DNA of 64,000 nucleotides, from assembly GCA_002973635.1 (NCBI GenBank), contig CP027224.1, forward strand, positions 878,501-942,500, in the 5' to 3' direction. Origin of the DNA: Lysinibacillus sp. B2A1. Its GTDB lineage: Bacteria; Bacillota; Bacilli; Bacillales_A; Planococcaceae. The position numbers were made by a program, and so were the translations under genes. Below, piece after piece: positions 1 through 11,357 of the stretch (its first letter is position 1; the number at the start of each line of letters is the position of its first letter). The notes under the pieces are model-generated. The model searched no databases and was not told the origin of the DNA. It saw only the letters and a list, made by a program, of their open reading frames with translations.

Positions 1-59
1 CAATATAAAACAAATATTTATAATATTTAATTCATAGAAAAAAAGAGGACTAATAAACA

Positions 60-1166
60 ATGAAGTTTTGTAAAAAATGTGTAATGCCTAACACTAGACC
101 AGGTATCTACTTTGACGAAGAGGGAATTTGTCAAGCTTGTAGAGCTGAGGAGAAGAAAGATAAAACAGATTGGGACGCTAGACATAGAGAATTAGAAGCA
201 TTATGTGATAAATACCGCCGTAAAAATGAAGGGGATTATGATTGTATTATCGCTGTAAGTGGTGGTAAAGATAGTCACTTCCAAGTGTACTATTTTAAAG
301 AAGTTATGAATATGAATCCGCTATTAGTATCTGTGGAAGATAATTTTACCATGACGGAAGCTGGAAAACATAATTTAAAAAACATCTCTGAAAGATTTGG
401 ATGCCATTTAATTTCTTTGAAACCAAATCTTAAGGCTCAAAAGGCTGTAATGCGTAAAACTTTTGAAAATGAAGGAAAACCAACTTGGTATATTGACCGT
501 TTAATCTATACATATCCATTACATATTGCAGCTAAATTTAATATACCACTCATTATTTATGGGGAGAACATTAGTTATGAATACGGTGGTAAAGAACGTG
601 TAGAAACGTACTCAGCAAAAAATCAGATTAACAACGGTGTAGCTTCGGATATTCCATTTGAACAATTGGTAGATGATGAAATTTCAATTAATGACTTAAC
701 TTTCTGTCAGGCACCTGAGCAAGAAGTCTTAAATAAAATAGAACCAATATATTTAAGTTATTTCGTACGTTGGAATAGCTATGCTAATTACATTTTTGCA
801 AAGAAAAATGGCTTTAAAGATTTATCGCATGAGTGGCAACGCGAGCATACATTTGAAAATTTTGATCAAGTTGACTCAATGGCTTATCTAGTACATCCTT
901 GGTTAAAATACCCTAAATTCGGTCATGCAAGTGCTACTGATTATGCATCAAAGTTTATCAGATATGGACTTATTACACGGGAAGAAGGTATCGAATTAGT
1001 AAAGAAATATGACCATAAAATTGACCAAAAGGCTGTCCTCGATTTTGTGGATTTCTTAGGCTATACATTAACAGATTTTTATAGTATTGTGGATAAGTTT
1101 TATAATCATGAAATTTTCGAAATTAATCAATTTGGAGAATGGTCTTTAAAACATCTAATACAATAA
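60..1166 (+). CDS. N-acetyl sugar amidotransferase (PseA/LegX-like)
   Basis: Probable ATP-dependent amidotransferase that makes an acetamidino group on a nonulosonic acid or its precursor in the cytoplasm. The 368-residue protein has an N-terminal CxxC-type cluster (FCKKCVMP, then CQAC) and a PP-loop SGGKDS near residue 68, which is the hallmark of the WbpG/PseA N-acetyl sugar amidotransferase family. It is the first gene of a tight legionaminic acid operon; in Campylobacter a similar gene (Cj1324) sits with leg genes, so legionaminic rather than pseudaminic acid is the likelier target. Start ATG at 60 follows an AGAGG at about 44-48 with rather long spacing. The enzyme class is secure; the exact substrate is inferred from context. 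Confidence 0.85.
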   Translation: MKFCKKCVMPNTRPGIYFDEEGICQACRAEEKKDKTDWDARHRELEALCDKYRRKNEGDYDCIIAVSGGKDSHFQVYYFKEVMNMNPLLVSVEDNFTMTEAGKHNLKNISERFGCHLISLKPNLKAQKAVMRKTFENEGKPTWYIDRLIYTYPLHIAAKFNIPLIIYGENISYEYGGKERVETYSAKNQINNGVASDIPFEQLVDDEISINDLTFCQAPEQEVLNKIEPIYLSYFVRWNSYANYIFAKKNGFKDLSHEWQREHTFENFDQVDSMAYLVHPWLKYPKFGHASATDYASKFIRYGLITREEGIELVKKYDHKIDQKAVLDFVDFLGYTLTDFYSIVDKFYNHEIFEINQFGEWSLKHLIQ

Positions 1167-1197
1167 CTACTATGTAAAGGGAAGAATTGAGTAGACT

Positions 1198-2352
1198 ATG
1201 AATAAACAATGGGTGCATTTTGCAGAAAATGTGAAGGGCATGTATGGTAAGAATTTTGTCCCTTTACACGAACCAACATTTGATGAAAAAGAAGTTGAAT
1301 ATGTAACAGACTGTGTGAAAACAGGGTGGGTTTCTTCAGTAGGTGCCTATGTATCTCGTTTTGAAGAAGATATAGCCAAATTTGTTGGGGTGAAACGTGG
1401 TGTTGCTGTAGTAAACGGTACAGCAGCACTACATATTGCACTTAAAGTAGCGGGAGTAGAGGAAAATGACGAAGTGCTTATGCCTGCTCTTACTTTTATT
1501 GCTACAGCAAATGCAGTGACTTATCTTCGAGCTATCCCTCATTTTGTTGATGTAGAATTAGATACATTAGGTATTGATCCTGGAAAGTTACGTCAATATC
1601 TAACGAATATTGGAAAAATAAAAGATGGTGAGTTTTATAATAAGCAAACAAATCGTCGCATTAAGGCGTTAGTGCCTATGCATACATTTGGACATGCTGT
1701 TAGATTAGAAGAGCTTCAACAGGTTTGCGAGGACTTTAAACTTTTACTTATAGAGGACTCAGCCGAATCTTTAGGTACGTATTATAAAGGCAAGCATACG
1801 GGGAGCTTTGGGAAAGTGAGCGCACTAAGCTTTAATGGTAATAAAATTATTACCACTGGTGGCGGAGGTATAATTCTAACGGATCATGATGCACTTGCTG
1901 ATTATGCAAGGCACTTAACAACAACAGCAAAAGTGTTGCATAAGTGGGAATATGAGCATGACGAAATTGGCTTTAACTACCGTATGCCAAATATCAATGC
2001 AGCTCTAGGCTGTGCACAATTAGAAAAAATGCATGAGTTTTTAGAACAGAAGCGTGAGCTTACAATTAAGTACGAAGCATTAGTTGAGAATGTACCTGGG
2101 GTTCGTTTATTTAAAGCACCCACACATAGTACAAGCAACTATTGGCTCCAAACATTAATTTTAGATGAAACACTGAATCTTAATGAAGTGTTGACATTTT
2201 TAAATGAAAATGGTGTTATGAGTCGTCCAATCTGGAAGCCAATGCATCTATTACAGATGTATAAGGATTGCCCGAAGATGGACTTAACAATAACCAATTA
2301 TTTAAATCAGTGCATAGTGAATATACCAAGTACACCATTAAAAGAGGTTTAA
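1198..2352 (+). CDS. legC: LegC-family PLP aminotransferase
   Basis: DegT/DnrJ/EryC1-type sugar aminotransferase, expected to convert the 4-keto-6-deoxy nucleotide sugar made by LegB into the 4-amino sugar in legionaminic acid synthesis. Visible features are the NGTAALHIAL cofactor-phosphate region near residue 79, EDSAESLG near 181 (PLP-ring Asp), and the Schiff-base lysine in SFNGNKIITTGGG near residue 210. The 384-residue length is normal for the family. It lies 31 bp after the amidotransferase and 3 bp before legG, so it is within the operon. Its LegB partner is not in the window and probably lies just upstream. The LegC assignment rests on the neighbouring legG-legI-legH genes. Confidence 0.87.
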   Translation: MNKQWVHFAENVKGMYGKNFVPLHEPTFDEKEVEYVTDCVKTGWVSSVGAYVSRFEEDIAKFVGVKRGVAVVNGTAALHIALKVAGVEENDEVLMPALTFIATANAVTYLRAIPHFVDVELDTLGIDPGKLRQYLTNIGKIKDGEFYNKQTNRRIKALVPMHTFGHAVRLEELQQVCEDFKLLLIEDSAESLGTYYKGKHTGSFGKVSALSFNGNKIITTGGGGIILTDHDALADYARHLTTTAKVLHKWEYEHDEIGFNYRMPNINAALGCAQLEKMHEFLEQKRELTIKYEALVENVPGVRLFKAPTHSTSNYWLQTLILDETLNLNEVLTFLNENGVMSRPIWKPMHLLQMYKDCPKMDLTITNYLNQCIVNIPSTPLKEV

Positions 2353-2355
2353 GCT

Positions 2356-3480
2356 ATGAAAAAAATTTGTGTTGTAACTGCTACTAGAGCTGAATATGGC
2401 CTTCTAGCCAATTTGATGAAGTTAATTCACCAAGATAATACTTATCAGTTACAGATCATTGTAACAGGTATGCATTTATCTTCTGAATTTGGTGAAACGT
2501 ATAAACAAATTGAAATGGATGGCTTTCATATTGATGAGAAAGTTGAAATGCTCCTATCTTCAGATACCGTTGTAGGAGTAGTGAAGTCGACTGGGCTTGC
2601 AACAATAGGATTTGCCGATGCCTTACAACGTTTGAACCCAGATTTGATTATAATACTAGGTGATCGTTATGAGATGTTAGCAGTCGCACAGACAGCACTG
2701 ATTATGCAAATACCAATTGCGCATATTCATGGTGGAGAATGTACATTTGGTGCATATGATGATGCCATTCGTCATTCAATTACAAAAATGGCTACATGGC
2801 ATTTTACAAGTACAGCATCCCATAGAAATCGTGTAATCCAGTTAGGGGAGCATCCTAGTCGTGTCTGGGATGTAGGAGCTATTGGAATTGAAAATATACT
2901 TCATGTGCGATTGATAGAAAAGAAAGATTTATATACACAGTTAGGATTAGATTTTGACAAACCAATGTTTTTAATTACACATCACCCTGAAACAAATGGT
3001 GATCCACAAGTGATTCATGAGGTTTTAAAGGCTCTCGAAAAATATTTGGAAGTACAGCTTGTTTTTACAAAATCCAATGCTGACAACGGAGGGCGCTATA
3101 TTAATGAACAAATTGAACAATTTATAGCCTACAAATCAAATGCATATCTATTCGATTCACTTGGTCAAATGCGTTATTTAAGTGCAGTTAAGTATGCTGA
3201 GGTTGTTATTGGTAACTCTTCTAGTGCTTTGATAGAGGTGCCATATTTACAAACACCATCTGTAAATATTGGAAATCGTCAGGCTGGTAGAGAACGACCA
3301 AATTCTGTTTTTGATGCAAAAGCAAATGCTGGTGAGATTGAAGTAGCAATCAATAATGCACTCCAATATACAGAGAGATTTGAGTGGATTTTTGGGGATG
3401 GATATACATCTACTGCTATTCTTGAAATTTTAAAGAGTATTGAAGAATTCAAAGTTCGAAAGGAGTTCTATGATTTATGA
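2356..3480 (+). CDS. legG: LegG/NeuC-type hydrolysing 2-epimerase
   Basis: UDP-GlcNAc 2-epimerase superfamily enzyme of the hydrolysing NeuC/LegG type, predicted to release 2,4-diacetamido-2,4,6-trideoxymannose from its nucleotide. The N-terminus TATRAEYGLL, the central HIHGGECTFGAYDDAIRHSITKMA-type region near residue 125, and the IGNSSSALIEVP stretch near residue 285 are typical of the two-Rossmann GT-B-like fold. Length 374 residues is normal. The stop codon overlaps the ATG of legI (ATGA-type overlap at 3477-3480), indicating translational coupling. In Campylobacter the equivalent enzyme (NeuC2) acts on a GDP sugar; that detail is taken from the family and from ptmE nearby. Confidence 0.9.
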   Translation: MKKICVVTATRAEYGLLANLMKLIHQDNTYQLQIIVTGMHLSSEFGETYKQIEMDGFHIDEKVEMLLSSDTVVGVVKSTGLATIGFADALQRLNPDLIIILGDRYEMLAVAQTALIMQIPIAHIHGGECTFGAYDDAIRHSITKMATWHFTSTASHRNRVIQLGEHPSRVWDVGAIGIENILHVRLIEKKDLYTQLGLDFDKPMFLITHHPETNGDPQVIHEVLKALEKYLEVQLVFTKSNADNGGRYINEQIEQFIAYKSNAYLFDSLGQMRYLSAVKYAEVVIGNSSSALIEVPYLQTPSVNIGNRQAGRERPNSVFDAKANAGEIEVAINNALQYTERFEWIFGDGYTSTAILEILKSIEEFKVRKEFYDL

Positions 3481-4547
3481 GGACTTATATAATTGCTGAA
3501 GCAGGAGTAAATCATAACGGCTCCATCGAAATGGCTAAAGAACTAGTAAAGGTTGCAAAAGAAGCAGGTGCGGATGCAGTAAAATTTCAAACCTTTAAGG
3601 CAGAAAATCTCGTAACTAAAACAGCGAAACAAGCAAACTATCAGATAGAGAATTTAGGGAAACCAACATCACAATATGAGATGTTAAAAAAACTAGAGCT
3701 TAAATTTGATGAGTTTTTGGCATTGCATCAATACTGTAATAAGCTCGGAATTGAATTTTTATCGACACCTTTTGATGTTGAAAGTGTCGATTTTTTACTA
3801 GATAAGCTACAAATAGCAATTGCTAAAATACCATCGGGTGAGCTAACGAATTCACCTTTTGTTTATTATATAGCAAGGAAGCAAAAATCAATCATCCTGT
3901 CCACAGGAATGGCAACAATTGAAGATATCCATGAAGCGTTAGCGTTTATCGCCTTTGGCTTAGCAAAACAAAGCGATATTTCAATAGAGCGTGTAAAAGC
4001 TTTCTATGAAACTATAGAAGCAAAGGCATTACTTAAAAAGTACGTAAAAATTCTTCATTGTACTACAGAATACCCTGCACCTTTTGATTCGATTAATTTG
4101 CGTACTATAAAGGAGATGGAGAAGGTGTTTGGATTAACCATCGGGTTATCAGACCATTCAACTGGTACATCTATTCCCATTGGCGCTGTGGCATTAGGGG
4201 CACAAATTATTGAAAAGCACTTTACTTTGGATAAAACACTAGAAGGCCCTGATCATGCTGCTTCTTTAGAGCCCCATGAACTTAGTGATATGATAAAAGG
4301 TATTCGACAAATAGAACAAGCATTAGGAACAAGTTTAAAACAGCCAACTGCTGTAGAGCTTCAAAATAGAATTTCTGCTCGTAAAAGCTTAGTTGCGAAG
4401 AAAGCTATTATACAAGGTGACATTTTATCAGAAGATAATTTAACGTTTAAACGACCAGGGGAAGGTATATCACCATCTAAATATTGGGCTTACTTGGGAA
4501 AAGTTTCGACGAAAGACTATGAAGAGGATGAGCTAATAGATGAATAA
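3477..4547 (+). CDS. legI: LegI, N,N'-diacetyllegionaminic acid synthase (NeuB family)
   Basis: Condenses a trideoxy-mannose derivative with phosphoenolpyruvate to give legionaminic acid. The start EAGVNHNGS and the stretches AVKFQTF and STPFDVESVDFL belong to the NeuB TIM barrel; SGELTN, LSTGMATIEDI, HCTTEYPAP and GLSDHS with IEKHFTLD are conserved active-site strands. A C-terminal SAF (antifreeze-like) domain follows from about residue 290. Length 356 is standard. It starts inside the legG stop and runs 8 bp into legH. It differs clearly from the second NeuB-family protein at 29739 (PseI), so the two synthases serve different sugars. Leg versus sialic acid specificity is inferred from legC, legH and ptmE. 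Confidence 0.92.
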   Translation: MRTYIIAEAGVNHNGSIEMAKELVKVAKEAGADAVKFQTFKAENLVTKTAKQANYQIENLGKPTSQYEMLKKLELKFDEFLALHQYCNKLGIEFLSTPFDVESVDFLLDKLQIAIAKIPSGELTNSPFVYYIARKQKSIILSTGMATIEDIHEALAFIAFGLAKQSDISIERVKAFYETIEAKALLKKYVKILHCTTEYPAPFDSINLRTIKEMEKVFGLTIGLSDHSTGTSIPIGAVALGAQIIEKHFTLDKTLEGPDHAASLEPHELSDMIKGIRQIEQALGTSLKQPTAVELQNRISARKSLVAKKAIIQGDILSEDNLTFKRPGEGISPSKYWAYLGKVSTKDYEEDELIDE

Positions 4548-5166
4548 ACCGATCATAATTATCGGAAACGGTGGCCATGCTTCAGTTTTGGTTGAAACAT
4601 TACTTATGTTAAATTATGAAATATTGGGCTTTACTTCCCCTGAAAAACAGCAAAATGTATTTGGTCTCACATACTTAGGAAACGATGAAGCTATTTTATC
4701 TTTTTCACCATCTGAGATTGAGCTTGTACTAGGTATTGGTACAGTTAATTTTAGTAAGATTCGACAAAAGATTTATTTAAGATTCCGACAACAGGGATTT
4801 AAATTTGCAGATGTAATTCATCCAACAGCTATTATTGCACCATCTGTTCATCTAGGGGAAGGTGTGCAAATTATGGCTGGTACAGTTCTTCAGACACATG
4901 TACATATTGCAGATAATACAATTGTAAATACAGGAGCTATTATTGATCATAATTCAAAAATAGGTGCACATACGCATATTGCCCCAGGAACAAAAATCTC
5001 TGGTGGAGTTGACATTGGGGATCTTACACATATTGGAACAGGTGCGACGATTATTCAATCTATTAATATTGGCAATCAATGTGTAGTAGGCGCGGGTGCT
5101 GTTGTCATAAAAAATATCCTTCATGCTCAAAAAGTACACGGGGTTCCAGCAAGGGAAGTGAAATAA
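4540..5166 (+). CDS. legH: NeuD/LegH-type sugar O/N-acetyltransferase
   Basis: Acetyl-CoA-dependent transferase of the NeuD/PglD family, expected to N-acetylate the 4-amino group after LegC. An N-terminal Rossmann-like PglD domain (IIGNGGHASVL) is followed from about residue 90 by a left-handed beta-helix of hexapeptide repeats (IHPTAIIAPSVHLGEG and similar), with the catalytic His region IIDHNS near residue 135. Length 208 is normal. It overlaps legI by 8 bp and abuts ptmE directly, so it is co-translated within the operon. NeuD proteins can instead O-acetylate finished sialic acids; the N-acetyltransferase role follows from the otherwise complete leg set. Confidence 0.87.
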   Translation: MNKPIIIIGNGGHASVLVETLLMLNYEILGFTSPEKQQNVFGLTYLGNDEAILSFSPSEIELVLGIGTVNFSKIRQKIYLRFRQQGFKFADVIHPTAIIAPSVHLGEGVQIMAGTVLQTHVHIADNTIVNTGAIIDHNSKIGAHTHIAPGTKISGGVDIGDLTHIGTGATIIQSINIGNQCVVGAGAVVIKNILHAQKVHGVPAREVK

Positions 5167-6221
5167 GTGGAAAATTGGAGAAATATTCTAGTTAAAAAAC
5201 ATCAAACATTACTTGAGACCATGCAAATTATCGATAAAAGTGCACTTCAATTTGCTGTTGTAATAGATGATGAAAATCGTTTGTTAGGAACAGTGACAGA
5301 TGGAGATATTCGTCGAGGAATTTTAAAAGGAGAAGTTTTAGACTCCCCAATAAATAAAATTATGAATACATCCCCATTTACAGCCACAACAGCTCATACA
5401 AAACATTATTGTGTTAAGCTGATGAATGATAAACAATTAAAACAATTACCAATTGTTGATAACAATCAACAAGTAGTAAACGTTCTGTTTAAGGATGAGG
5501 TTCAGCAACAGTCAAATGAGAATACAGTTGTTTTAATGGTAGGGGACTAGGATCACGCCTAAGACCGCTAACCAATCATACCCCAAAGCCAATGCTCAAG
5601 GTAGGAGGAAAACCAATATTAGAAACAATCATTGAAGGGTTTAAGCGTTTTGGATATACTAATTTTATTTTATCTGTGAATTATAAAAGAGAGGTAATAC
5701 AAAATTACTTTCAAAATGGTGCTACACTTGGTGTAACTATTACCTATATAGAAGAAACAAAACGTATGGGGACAGCAGGAGCCCTTTCCTTGATTCCTAA
5801 AAGACCTAAGAAACCTATTTTTGTTATGAATGGTGATTTACTGACACAGGTTAATTTTGAACAACTTATGCAGTTTCATCAGGAACATAATGCTGTTGTG
5901 ACGATGTGTGTACGCGAATTTGAATATCAAATTCCATATGGTGTTATTGAGACAGATGGTGCTAATTTAGTATCAATTAAAGAAAAGCCAACACATAAGA
6001 GTTTTGTGAACGCCGGTATTTATGTACTGAGCCCAGAGGCATTTAACTATATTCCTAAGGATGAATTTTATGATATGCCAACTTTATTTGAAAACATTAT
6101 TGCAGAAGGTAAAAATGCTTCTGTGTTCCCCATTAGAGAGTATTGGTTGGATATTGGGCAAATGGGTGATTACAAAAAAGCCGATATAGAATACAATGAA
6201 TTTTTTCCGAAAGAAGATTAG
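5167..6221 (+). pseudogene. ptmE: PtmE-like CBS/sugar-1-phosphate nucleotidyltransferase, frameshifted
   Basis: In Campylobacter, PtmE joins a tandem CBS domain to a nucleotidyltransferase and makes the GDP-amino sugar that feeds legionaminic acid synthesis. Here residues 1-120 form the CBS pair (TVTDGDIRRG, DKQLKQLPIVD) and the frame stops at TAG 5548-5550 just inside the nucleotidyltransferase signature. Adding one G to the GGGG at 5542-5545 restores the signature GLGSRLRPLTNHTPKPMLKV, which continues in the next frame and runs to 6221 (MNGDLL, KEKPTHKSFVNAGIYVLSP). Both halves look otherwise intact. The break is either a sequencing error or a real -1 mutation; if real, the pathway would lack its GDP-sugar enzyme. 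GTG start at 5167 directly follows the legH stop. Confidence 0.85.
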
Positions 6222-6226
6222 TAGAA

Positions 6227-7138
6227 ATGGAAGTATTAGTTATAGGTTATGGTTCTATAGGTAAAAGACATGTACAAGTATTAGAGAGAATGAAACTATC
6301 TGTTTCTATTGTGTCCAGACATGCCAATGAAAGAAATCATTTTTATCGCAGTATTACAGATGCTATAGCGAATAGTAATTTTGATTATATTGTGATTGCC
6401 AACGAAACGAGTGAGCACTTGCCTTTATTGAAACAGTTGAAGGCACACGGCTATCAAGGAAAGATACTTATTGAAAAACCGTTATTTGAAAAAAATGAAA
6501 TGATTCATATAGATCATAATAATGTCTATGTAGCTTATAATTTACGATTTCACCCCTTGATCTCAAAGCTACTTAATTTGCTAGAAGATGAAAAAGTTAT
6601 TAGTGTAAATGCATATGTAGGACAATATTTACCTACTTGGAGGCCTCATAAAGATTATAGGCAAAGCTACTCAGCTTTCTCAGAGAAGGGCGGAGGAGTC
6701 ATTCGAGATCTAAGTCATGAGCTTGACTACTTAAGCTATCTCTTTGGTGAATGGAAATTTTTAATATCCAATAGTGGGAAAATAAGTGACTTGGATATTC
6801 AATCTGAAGACTATTGTCAAGTTATCTTTGAAACGAATAGAAGCATTAAAGTTTCGTTAGAGCTCAATTATTTAGATCGTATTTTCCAAAGATATATGAC
6901 AGTTCAAACGAATAATCGGACAATTAGAGTGGACTTTATGCAAAATAGTATCAATTGTAATGGCAATATCATTGCAGGAGATGTAATTGATCGCGATTAT
7001 ACATATCAAAAGCAACATGAAGCGATATTGAAGGGCTCAAATCGCCTTTGCTCGTTTAATGAGGGCCAACAAATTCTAAAGATGATTGAAGCAATTGAAT
7101 CATCTGTTAAACAGAGAGCGTGGGTTATTAATGAATAA
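6227..7138 (+). CDS. ptmF: Gfo/Idh/MocA-type oxidoreductase (PtmF-like)
   Basis: NAD(P)-dependent sugar oxidoreductase of the Gfo/Idh/MocA family, 303 residues. The N-terminal Rossmann fold shows GYGSIGKRH at residues 7-15, the family EKP motif appears as LIEKPLF near residue 84, and the catalytic-domain DLSHELDYL lies near residue 163. In Campylobacter a protein of this kind (Cj1330, PtmF) sits between ptmE and the CMP-sugar synthetase and, with PtmA, helps make the glucosamine precursor for GDP-GlcNAc. The gene starts 5 bp after ptmE and its end overlaps legF by 8 bp. The family is clear; the exact reaction is inferred from gene order. Confidence 0.8.
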   Translation: MEVLVIGYGSIGKRHVQVLERMKLSVSIVSRHANERNHFYRSITDAIANSNFDYIVIANETSEHLPLLKQLKAHGYQGKILIEKPLFEKNEMIHIDHNNVYVAYNLRFHPLISKLLNLLEDEKVISVNAYVGQYLPTWRPHKDYRQSYSAFSEKGGGVIRDLSHELDYLSYLFGEWKFLISNSGKISDLDIQSEDYCQVIFETNRSIKVSLELNYLDRIFQRYMTVQTNNRTIRVDFMQNSINCNGNIIAGDVIDRDYTYQKQHEAILKGSNRLCSFNEGQQILKMIEAIESSVKQRAWVINE

Positions 7139-7838
7139 AATTTGTACAATTTGCGCACGAGGCGGATCTAAAGGTGTTAAAAATAAAAACGTGCGTTATT
7201 TACTTGGCAAACCGTTGATTGCACATAGTATTATACAAGCACAAAAAAGTAATTTATTTGATGTGATAGCTGTGAGTAGTGACAATGAAGAAATTTTACA
7301 GATTGCCAAGGAATATGGTATAGATAATGTTATCTGTAGACCAAAGGAATTGGCCACTGATACAGCTGCAAAAATTCCTGTTATACAGCACTGTGTCCAG
7401 CAAGTAGAGCAGTTATTAGGAATGCAATTTGATATAATGGTAGATATTGATGCAACCTCCCCTTTACGTTCTGTAGAGGACATCCAACAGGCAGTCCATA
7501 TGCTTGAAGAAAATAAAAGGGCAACAAATCTCATTACAGTAGCACCTGCTAGAAGAAGTCCTTACTTTAACTTAGTGGAGACGGATAAAAATGGTTATGC
7601 CAGGTTGTCTAAAACATTACCTACTCAAGTTGTACGTAGGCAGGACGCCCCTAAAGCGTATGATATGAATGCATCCATTTATGTTTGGAAAAGAGCAGCG
7701 TTTTTTGAAGCAACTACTGTTATAACAGACCAAACAATCCTATATGTGATGCCTGAAGAACGTTCACAGGATATTGATTCGGAACTAGACTTTGATATTG
7801 TCCAACTTATTGCTGAAAAAAGAGGTGTTTTAGAATGA
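7131..7838 (+). CDS. legF: CMP-legionaminic acid synthetase (PtmB/NeuA family)
   Basis: Activates legionaminic acid with CTP to give the CMP donor used by glycosyltransferases. The signature ICARGGSKGVKNKNVR sits at the N-terminus and the metal-binding region IDATSPLRS lies near residue 104, both typical of acylneuraminate cytidylyltransferases. ATG 7131 is preferred over an upstream in-frame start at 7086, because it puts this signature at the N-terminus and leaves only an 8-bp overlap with ptmF. The 235-residue product is the normal size. The end overlaps ptmA by 4 bp (ATGA). Specificity for legionaminic over other nonulosonic acids follows from the operon. Confidence 0.9.
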   Translation: MNKICTICARGGSKGVKNKNVRYLLGKPLIAHSIIQAQKSNLFDVIAVSSDNEEILQIAKEYGIDNVICRPKELATDTAAKIPVIQHCVQQVEQLLGMQFDIMVDIDATSPLRSVEDIQQAVHMLEENKRATNLITVAPARRSPYFNLVETDKNGYARLSKTLPTQVVRRQDAPKAYDMNASIYVWKRAAFFEATTVITDQTILYVMPEERSQDIDSELDFDIVQLIAEKRGVLE

Positions 7839-8653
7839 GTTATTTTAACAAATTCTCACTACATGGAAAAGTGGCAATTGTGACGGGTGGTGCAGGTATT
7901 TTAGGCAGAAATTTTTGCTGTGGATTAGCAGAAGCAGGTGCTCATGTGGCTGTTGTAGATATTAACCTTGAAGGGGCTCAAAAAGTAGTTGATGAAATTC
8001 AACAATCGTATAATGGTAATGCTCAAGCATTTTATTGTAATTTAACAGACGAATCATCTGTTAAGCAGATGGTCCAAGTAGTAGTTGATACATTTGGGCA
8101 TATTGATATATTACATAATAATGCTGCTGGAAAATCCAACGATTTAGAAGCTTTTTTTGCCCCATTCGAAGAATATGATTTGGCTCAATGGCAAAGAATT
8201 ATGAACACAGATTTAGATAGTATGTTTCTAGTAGCGAAACATGTAGGAAAAGTAATGAAAGAGCAAGAGAGAGGTGGCTCAATCATTCAAACGTCGTCTA
8301 TTTATGGAATTATGGCACCAGACAATCGTATTTATGAAGGATCATTTTATTTAGGACGAGAAATTAATACACCTGCTATTTATTCCGCATCAAAAGCTGG
8401 TGTTGTAGGTTTAACTAAATACTTAGCAACCTACTGGGCACAGGATAACATTCGTGTTAATTCTATTACGCCGGGTGGTGTTGAAAGTGGACAAAATGAT
8501 ATATTCAAGAAAAATTACAGTAATCGCATACCTTTAGGAAGAATGGCAAAAGCAGAGGAGATGGTTGGGGCATTAATTTATTTAGCATCAGATGCATCTA
8601 GCTATGTCACAGGTCATAATCTAGTTATTGATGGTGGATTAAGTACTTGGTAA
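7835..8653 (+). CDS. ptmA: Short-chain dehydrogenase (PtmA-like)
   Basis: Classical short-chain dehydrogenase/reductase of 272 residues. The nucleotide-binding TGGAGILGR is near residue 17, NNAAG near 94, the catalytic Ser in QTSSIYG near 148, and YSASKAGVVGLTK supplies the catalytic Tyr and Lys near 178; PGGVESG follows. Campylobacter PtmA is an SDR in the same place next to PtmB and takes part in supplying the amino-sugar precursor for legionaminic acid, working with PtmF. It overlaps legF by 4 bp and is the last gene of the tight leg/ptm block before the Maf glycosyltransferase. The SDR class is secure; the PtmA role is from synteny. Confidence 0.85.
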   Translation: MSYFNKFSLHGKVAIVTGGAGILGRNFCCGLAEAGAHVAVVDINLEGAQKVVDEIQQSYNGNAQAFYCNLTDESSVKQMVQVVVDTFGHIDILHNNAAGKSNDLEAFFAPFEEYDLAQWQRIMNTDLDSMFLVAKHVGKVMKEQERGGSIIQTSSIYGIMAPDNRIYEGSFYLGREINTPAIYSASKAGVVGLTKYLATYWAQDNIRVNSITPGGVESGQNDIFKKNYSNRIPLGRMAKAEEMVGALIYLASDASSYVTGHNLVIDGGLSTW

Positions 8654-8703
8654 AAAACTTTGTTTGAGATAGGAAGTAGGGGATTATTATTAAATACGAA
8701 ACA

Positions 8704-10966
<2,263 letters not shown>

Positions 10967-11357
10967 AAATTTATATTAGGAGCAGGCTATTTTAGCTCAC
11001 AAACACTAAAATATTTAGTCAACTAAATTTAGATTAAGAAATTACTTTTTTGGAAAGTTATGTACTACTCGCTGAGGATTTGGTCTCTGTCAGCGAAGTC
11101 AAAAATGGAAGAGCAACAGTAAGAACAACCGAAAAAGACAAAGAAATTCAATTGACTATAATCCAATTATTAATTCAAACTGTTTTATTGTAAATCATGG
11201 TGTTAGGGTAAATGATTTGATTGAGGGAAGCAGAGGTTTTCCTTGTACAAGACGATTGATTTTGCACTAGAGAAATGCAGTGATATAAGGATAGTAATTG
11301 AGAATTAATGTAGATTTTTTTAAATTTTAAAAACTAATAATTAAGAGGGATTTATTA
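10967..11357 (+). pseudogene. Decayed coding remnants between pseB and the methyltransferase cassette
   Basis: No intact gene is visible in these 390 bases. Right after the pseB stop, one frame reads a nucleotide-binding-like start (KFILGAGYFSSQTLKYLV) and then stops. About 60 bp on, another frame reads a coding-like piece (SYVLLAEDLVSVSEVKNG and onward). Near 11170-11275 a third frame reads NCFIVNHGVRVNDLIEGS, reminiscent of the hexapeptide-repeat part of NeuD-type acetyltransferases. Together this looks like one or two genes broken by several frameshifts and deletions. The homology is judged by eye only and is weak. The end of the region carries the AAGAGGGAT ribosome binding site of the next gene. 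Confidence 0.35.

Noticed and set aside
5542-5550. Programmed frameshift in ptmE and similar genes
   Set aside because: No slippery heptamer, internal Shine-Dalgarno or downstream hairpin like that in prfB was seen; all four sites are simple G-runs.
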